Origin: Dysgonomonas sp. 25
GTDB taxonomy: Bacteria > Bacteroidota > Bacteroidia > Bacteroidales > Dysgonomonadaceae
Assembly: GCF_010501075.1 (NCBI RefSeq)
Contig: NZ_QVMN01000007.1
Coordinates: 228,879 to 292,878 of the forward strand
Direction: 5' to 3'
DNA: 64,000 nucleotides
Shown here: positions 59,851-64,000 of the stretch, one piece after another
Numbering within the stretch: the first letter of the stretch is position 1
How the letters are laid out: each line of letters begins with the position of its first letter
Made by a program: the position numbers and the translations under genes
The notes under the pieces: model-generated
The model's input: the letters and a program-made list of their open reading frames with translations, nothing else
What the model was told of the DNA's origin: nothing
Databases searched by the model: none

Positions 59851-59876
59851 CTATTTCGTTACCTTGTAGTACTTTA

Positions 59877-61034
59877 TTAGTCTTGAACAACAAATATAGC
59901 TACACGGTTCCATTCGTTAGTTGAATATGGCTGTACATTAGAGCCTTTGTACTCAACATCTACACGGCTGCTGTTGATGTTATGTTTCTTGATCAATCTG
60001 TCAGCTACGTTCTTAGCACGTCTTTCAGACAATCTTTCGTTGTAAGAAGCAGTACCAGTTTTCTTATCAGCGTATCCAACAACTTTGATCTTAACGTTAG
60101 GGTTATCTTGCAGATATTTAGCAACGTTGTAGATAGTCACTTCTTGTCCGCGGTCGATAGTAGAGCTGTTCAAACGGAAGAATACTACGTTAACCGGAGC
60201 TGAACCTTTCACTTCTTTCACGATAGTTTGAGCTTCAGGACACTTAGGACAACGCTCAGGACGAGTAGAGAGTTCAGCATTTTCGCGACGAAGTCTGTTG
60301 ATTTCATCGTTCATTCTATCAATCTCAGCCTGATCTCTCAACAATGCTTCAGAGAATCCTGTTTTACCAAGTTTGTAAACCAAGCTTGCCGAAACACCTG
60401 CGATAGCATCGTAGTTAACTTTTCCAGGACCCATTTTATCCAAGTTGTCTTTTACCAATGTAGCATAAAGCTCAACATCGAGAGACAATCTGTTAGAGAA
60501 ACGGAAGTTGTTGATGATACCGGCATTAGTAGTGATACTTCTTGTTTTAGCATCTTCCAATCCCATTACAGCATAGTTGTCATAATCCCATGCGTGAAGG
60601 TATCCGATACCTACATAAGGAATAAAGCTATAGAAACGTTTTTCGTTGTAACGTCCGAATGTATTCGATACATTCCACATGAAGTCAACGTGTCCGTTTA
60701 CATAGTTGTTTTTCAACATCGTGTTACCATTGTTCATGAAGTTGTGAAGTCTTCCGCCTTCTACCTTCAAACGAGATCCCCACATTGGGCTAAACCATTT
60801 ACCTACCTGTACTGTAGGAACAAAGTTTATACGACTTTGGAAATCAGCTTCAGCACCTTTGTCACCGAGTGATACATTGGCAGCAGCACCGGCTCCGATA
60901 AACCAGTTATCCCAGAATCCATTTTTCTCAAATACAGTCTTGCGTCCAGCCTGAGCACTTTGCCCAGATGTTTCTTGAGCAGAAACAGTCAGCGTGGCAA
61001 GAATCAAAATTAAAAGCAAACTTACTTTTTTCAT
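59877..61034 (-). CDS. OmpA-family outer-membrane protein
   Basis: A 385-aa major-type porin/anchor. The signal peptide is cut near TVSAQ (residue 19). Residues about 35-235 form an eight-strand barrel-like region (WFIGAGAAANVSLGDKG, MWGSRLKVEGG, FIPYVGIGYLHAWD). A coiled linker (AEIDRMNDEINRLRRENAELS) leads to the peptidoglycan-binding OmpA domain (about 275-385: VNVVFFRLNSSTIDRGQ, VVGYADKKTGTASYNERLSERRAKNVADRLI, VDVEYKGSNVQPY, NRVAIFVVQD). CPKCPEAQ before the domain is a notable Cys pair. Strongly biased codons suggest high expression. Confidence 0.94.
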   Translation of the reverse strand: MKKVSLLLILILATLTVSAQETSGQSAQAGRKTVFEKNGFWDNWFIGAGAAANVSLGDKGAEADFQSRINFVPTVQVGKWFSPMWGSRLKVEGGRLHNFMNNGNTMLKNNYVNGHVDFMWNVSNTFGRYNEKRFYSFIPYVGIGYLHAWDYDNYAVMGLEDAKTRSITTNAGIINNFRFSNRLSLDVELYATLVKDNLDKMGPGKVNYDAIAGVSASLVYKLGKTGFSEALLRDQAEIDRMNDEINRLRRENAELSTRPERCPKCPEAQTIVKEVKGSAPVNVVFFRLNSSTIDRGQEVTIYNVAKYLQDNPNVKIKVVGYADKKTGTASYNERLSERRAKNVADRLIKKHNINSSRVDVEYKGSNVQPYSTNEWNRVAIFVVQD

Positions 61035-61094
61035 AACCGTTCAATTTTTATTAATTAATTAATTTAGTTCTATGTTTAAGTTCTTAGTTCAGAA

Positions 61095-62198
61095 TTAGTT
61101 GTTATTGTATTGTATGTACCATCTATAAATTCTCTCCAACCCTTCTTCGACTTCGACTTTGTGTTTCCATCCTAACGAATGCAGTTTGGAGACATCTGTC
61201 AGTTTACGCATCGTACCATCAGGTTTTTGGGGATTAAACCAGATTTCACCTTTAAATCCTATAATTCTTTCTATTAGGCCGGCTACATCTTTTATGGAAA
61301 TCTCTTTCCCTGTTCCGATGTTTATATGCGTATTTCGGATTTCTTTGTTATTTATAACACCCGCTAAGTCCGAAAAGTTTACGTGTTCCATGATAAATAT
61401 GGTTGCGTCTGCCATTTCTTCACTCCAAAGAAATTCACGCATCGGATTGCCTGTCCCCCAGAGTTCTACCTGAACAGTTCCGTCCGGTTTATGCCTGATA
61501 CCATATTTAGATAACACCTCCACGATTTCCTCTTTAGTGGATTTATCGGAGACTCCTTCTATCGGGCGCTTTTTCAAATCCTTCGCAATCGTCTCCCAGT
61601 CGTTATTCTCGAGGCATTTACCTAAATGTATTTTGCGTACCATTGCCGGTAAGACATGGGAAGTTTCGAGATTGAAGTTATCATTCGGGCCGTACAGATT
61701 CGTTGGCATCACAGCTATAAAGTTGGTTCCATACTGGATATTATAGCTTTCGCACATCTTTATACCGGCTATTTTGGCAATAGCATACGGTTCGTTGGTA
61801 TATTCGAGCGGAGATGTAAGCAAAGAGTCCTCGCGCATCGGCTGAGGCGCTTCTTTCGGGTAAATGCAGGTACTTCCGAGGAAGACCAGCTTTTTCACGC
61901 CATTTTTATATGCCTGATGGATAACGTTGTTTTGTATCATCAGGTTTTCGTATATAAATTGTGCTCTGTACTTATTGTTGGCGACAATGCCACCCACTTT
62001 GGCAGCAGCCAGAATGACACAGTCGGGCTTTTCTTCTTTGAAGAAAGCTGCAACAGCTTCCTGAGAAGTCAAATCCAATTCAGCATGAGTACGGACGACA
62101 AAATTTCTGTAGCCTTTGGATTGTAAGTTTTTTAATATAGCCGAACCGACTAAACCCCGGTGACCAGCTATATATATTTTCGCATTTTTATCGATCAT
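61095..62198 (-). CDS. fcl: GDP-L-fucose synthase
   Basis: A 367-aa short-chain dehydrogenase of the extended type, converting GDP-4-keto-6-deoxymannose to GDP-L-fucose. The NADP site is IYIAGHRGLVGSAILKNL at the N-terminus. The catalytic Ser lies in FLGSTCIYPKEAPQPM and the Y-x-x-x-K pair in EPYAIAKIAG. It is a little longer than the usual 310-320 residues because of an insert near 205-240 (KRPIEGVSDKSTKEEIVEVLSKYG), as is common in Bacteroides. It follows gmd by five bases, so the two form one operon for GDP-fucose, used in capsules and glycoproteins. Confidence 0.95.
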   Translation of the reverse strand: MIDKNAKIYIAGHRGLVGSAILKNLQSKGYRNFVVRTHAELDLTSQEAVAAFFKEEKPDCVILAAAKVGGIVANNKYRAQFIYENLMIQNNVIHQAYKNGVKKLVFLGSTCIYPKEAPQPMREDSLLTSPLEYTNEPYAIAKIAGIKMCESYNIQYGTNFIAVMPTNLYGPNDNFNLETSHVLPAMVRKIHLGKCLENNDWETIAKDLKKRPIEGVSDKSTKEEIVEVLSKYGIRHKPDGTVQVELWGTGNPMREFLWSEEMADATIFIMEHVNFSDLAGVINNKEIRNTHINIGTGKEISIKDVAGLIERIIGFKGEIWFNPQKPDGTMRKLTDVSKLHSLGWKHKVEVEEGLERIYRWYIQYNNN

Positions 62199-62203
62199 CC
62201 AAT

Positions 62204-63355
62204 TTATTCAAAATAATTCAAGATCCTGTAGCCGCCATCCTTCAGATACTCTTCTTTTTTCATCAGGTTCAAATCGTTAGCGACCATGTCCTGACAAAGA
62301 GCTTTCAGGTCGTATTCAGGAGTCCAGTTCAGTTTTGTTCGTGCTTTTGTACTATCTCCAATCAAAATATCTACTTCAGTAGGTCGGAAGTAAGCAGGAT
62401 CTACTCCTACTACAACCTCTCCGATTCTCTTCTTAAACATTGCCAGCTGTTCTTCACCGACAAGCTTAGCAAATTTAGCCTCATCTATCGATGCTATTAT
62501 GCCGACTTCGTCGACGCCCTCTCCTTTGAAAGCGACTTCGACACCGACTTCATTGAAAGCCATCTTGATAAAATCGCGGATAGTCGTTGTCACGCCGGTT
62601 GATATTACGTAGTCATCCGATTCTTCTTGCTGAAGGATCAGATACATAGCTTTTATATAGTCTTTGGCATGTCCCCAGTCGCGCTGGCTCGAAAGATTTC
62701 CCATAAAGACTTCCTTCTGCAAGCCAAGTACAATGCGCGCTACAGCACGGGTTACCTTACGGGTAACGAATGTTTCGCCGCGCAAAGGCGATTCGTGGTT
62801 GAACAGTATTCCGTTGCTTGCATGCATGCCATAAGCTTCGCGATAGTTCACTGTTATCCAGTAAGCATATAGCTTAGCTACAGCGTATGGGCTGCGCGGA
62901 TAGAACGGAGTTGTTTCTTTTTGAGGTATCTCTTGTACCAAGCCATATAACTCGGAAGTTGAGGCCTGATATATTCTTGTTTTCTTCACCAAGTCCAACA
63001 GGCGGACAGCTTCCAATATGCGAAGCGTACCTATACCATCGGCATTTGCTGTATATTCGGGTGTATCAAAGCTAACCTTCACATGGCTCATGGCTGCGAG
63101 GTTGTATATCTCATCCGGTTTTACATCACCAATAATACGTGTTATATTCATACTATCGGTCATATCTCCGTAGTGAAGAATCAAATTACGGTGAGACTCA
63201 TGCGGATCCTGATAGAGGTGATCTATCCTGTCGGTATTGAAAAGCGACGAACGACGCTTGATACCATGCACTGTATAACCTTTTTTAATTAAGTATTCAG
63301 CCAGATAAGCTCCATCTTGTCCTGTAACACCTGTGATAAGGGCAACTTTTCCCAT
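62204..63355 (-). CDS. gmd: GDP-mannose 4,6-dehydratase
   Basis: A 383-aa extended short-chain dehydrogenase, first step of GDP-fucose synthesis from GDP-mannose. The NADP site is [33 protein letters not shown]. The active-site Thr/Ser lies in [11 protein letters not shown] and the Y-x-x-x-K in [31 protein letters not shown] is characteristic of Gmd. A TACCTTTG -7 box on the minus strand lies at 63413-63420, about 60 bases upstream of the ATG. Confidence 0.96.
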   Translation of the reverse strand: MGKVALITGVTGQDGAYLAEYLIKKGYTVHGIKRRSSLFNTDRIDHLYQDPHESHRNLILHYGDMTDSMNITRIIGDVKPDEIYNLAAMSHVKVSFDTPEYTANADGIGTLRILEAVRLLDLVKKTRIYQASTSELYGLVQEIPQKETTPFYPRSPYAVAKLYAYWITVNYREAYGMHASNGILFNHESPLRGETFVTRKVTRAVARIVLGLQKEVFMGNLSSQRDWGHAKDYIKAMYLILQQEESDDYVISTGVTTTIRDFIKMAFNEVGVEVAFKGEGVDEVGIIASIDEAKFAKLVGEEQLAMFKKRIGEVVVGVDPAYFRPTEVDILIGDSTKARTKLNWTPEYDLKALCQDMVANDLNLMKKEEYLKDGGYRILNYFE

Positions 63356-63512
63356 GTAAATCAGTCTTTTTTTTAGTATATATTAATTTTGTATATAACG
63401 CTATGTTTGGGGCAAAGGTACGTTTTTTTAGAAAAACAGATCTATTTTCTTTTCTATTTTCACGTTTTATCAGAGTTTAATACTTTTTATAATATCTTTT
63501 AACATAAAAATA

Positions 63513-64000
63513 TCAAAAACTCATCGCATCTAATGACCCATAACGTCCAATCACTTTATTATCTTTATCCAAAAGGAAATAAGTAGGGGTTCCTATGATA
63601 CCATAGTTCGTATAATTAGTCCCGCCAAATCCCTTGAAATCACATAGTTTATCCTTCCACTGAAATCTGGAAGCCATAGTCTTATATTCATTCTCGTCAT
63701 GATCTGCCGAAATCGAAATCAGCCGTACATTTTTCTCCTTGATAGATGGATACCGGGCTATCAGCTTTTCCAATTCCAATTTGCAATTCGGACAATCAGA
63801 CTCGTAGAAAAATAGAATCGTATGCGCATATTTCCCCGCAACCATCGGTGCCTGCAAACCTTCCAATTCGGGAACAAGCATCCCTTTGCGCAACTTGGCA
63901 AGCGTGAAAGCAGCATACATATTCCCCTGAGGGTGCTCTATCCTACCCGATTCCACTACGTAAGGGATAATGATATCGAAAGCATCGTCCCAGGCATATT
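63513..64000 (-). CDS. Thioredoxin-like protein, partial (cut by the window edge)
   Basis: The frame stays open to the window end, so the N-terminal part is missing. At least 162 residues are visible. The thioredoxin-fold domain begins with KLRKGMLVPELEGLQAPMV, and the redox motif is C-P-N-C in FFYESDCPNCKLELEKL. Then come VRLISISADHDENEYK and IIGTPTYFLLDKDNKVIGRYG with the cis-Pro. It resembles TlpA/ResA-type periplasmic reductases fused to an N-terminal domain (DUF5106 or DUF4369 style), typical for Bacteroidota. Its start and signal peptide lie beyond the window. Confidence 0.85.
   Translation of the reverse strand, partial: YAWDDAFDIIIPYVVESGRIEHPQGNMYAAFTLAKLRKGMLVPELEGLQAPMVAGKYAHTILFFYESDCPNCKLELEKLIARYPSIKEKNVRLISISADHDENEYKTMASRFQWKDKLCDFKGFGGTNYTNYGIIGTPTYFLLDKDNKVIGRYGSLDAMSF

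Overview
The window looks like the chromosome of a member of Bacteroidota, most likely order Bacteroidales. Supporting signs are SusC/SusD pairs, TAnnTTTG promoter boxes, a two-ExbD TonB operon, DUF5686/DUF4271/DUF3822/DUF3078 proteins, and frequent lipoprotein signal peptides. A Dysgonomonas- or Parabacteroides-like genus is only a guess.

1-10.1 kb is an integrated mobile element of about 9.8 kb. It sits in the 3' end of a tRNA-Ile gene (120-193). A 24-bp copy of the tRNA end recurs at 9982-10005, so both boundaries are visible. The element carries a tyrosine integrase, a 576-aa protein with a PD-(D/E)XK nuclease signature, a small protein, a possible small RNA, an XRE-type regulator, a MobV relaxase with a nearby inverted repeat (oriT candidate), and a self-contained type VI secretion cargo operon. 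That operon has a clear promoter, two TssD (Hcp-like) tube proteins, a putative effector, a four-helix membrane protein that is the likely immunity protein, and a terminator. No other T6SS structural genes are in view, so the cargo would have to use a machine encoded elsewhere. This is the most novel part of the window.

10.2-31.0 kb is a glycan-utilisation locus: FAD-dependent oxidoreductase, AGE-family epimerase, DUF4434 protein, SusC, SusD, surface lipoprotein, two tandem GHL10-type hydrolases, NAGPA-type phosphodiester glycosidase, ROK regulator, HGSNAT-like membrane acetyltransferase, a second DUF4434 protein and an MFS sugar porter. The same near-palindromic AT-rich block lies upstream of the -7 boxes of the first gene and of the acetyltransferase gene; it is a good candidate operator for the ROK regulator. 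The enzyme mix suggests an N-acetylhexosamine-containing, possibly phosphodiester-linked glycan, but the substrate is unknown.

31.0-55.4 kb is mostly housekeeping. It holds a cobalamin-riboswitch-controlled BtuF-like lipoprotein, GNAT, an alkyltransferase-like protein, RsmD, a RecD-like helicase, a YfcE-type phosphoesterase, MenA, a DUF5686 outer-membrane protein, an ABC exporter, an aspartate kinase, the ExbB-ExbD-ExbD-TonB-PstS-TPR operon, metK behind a SAM-II riboswitch, and DUF4271-HemD.

55.4-56.6 kb is a gene-free array of about 300-bp tandem repeats. 56.6-64 kb holds a YgjP-like peptidase, cytidine deaminase, a LysM glucosaminidase, DUF3078, an OmpA-family protein, the GDP-fucose genes fcl and gmd, and a thioredoxin-like protein cut off by the window edge.
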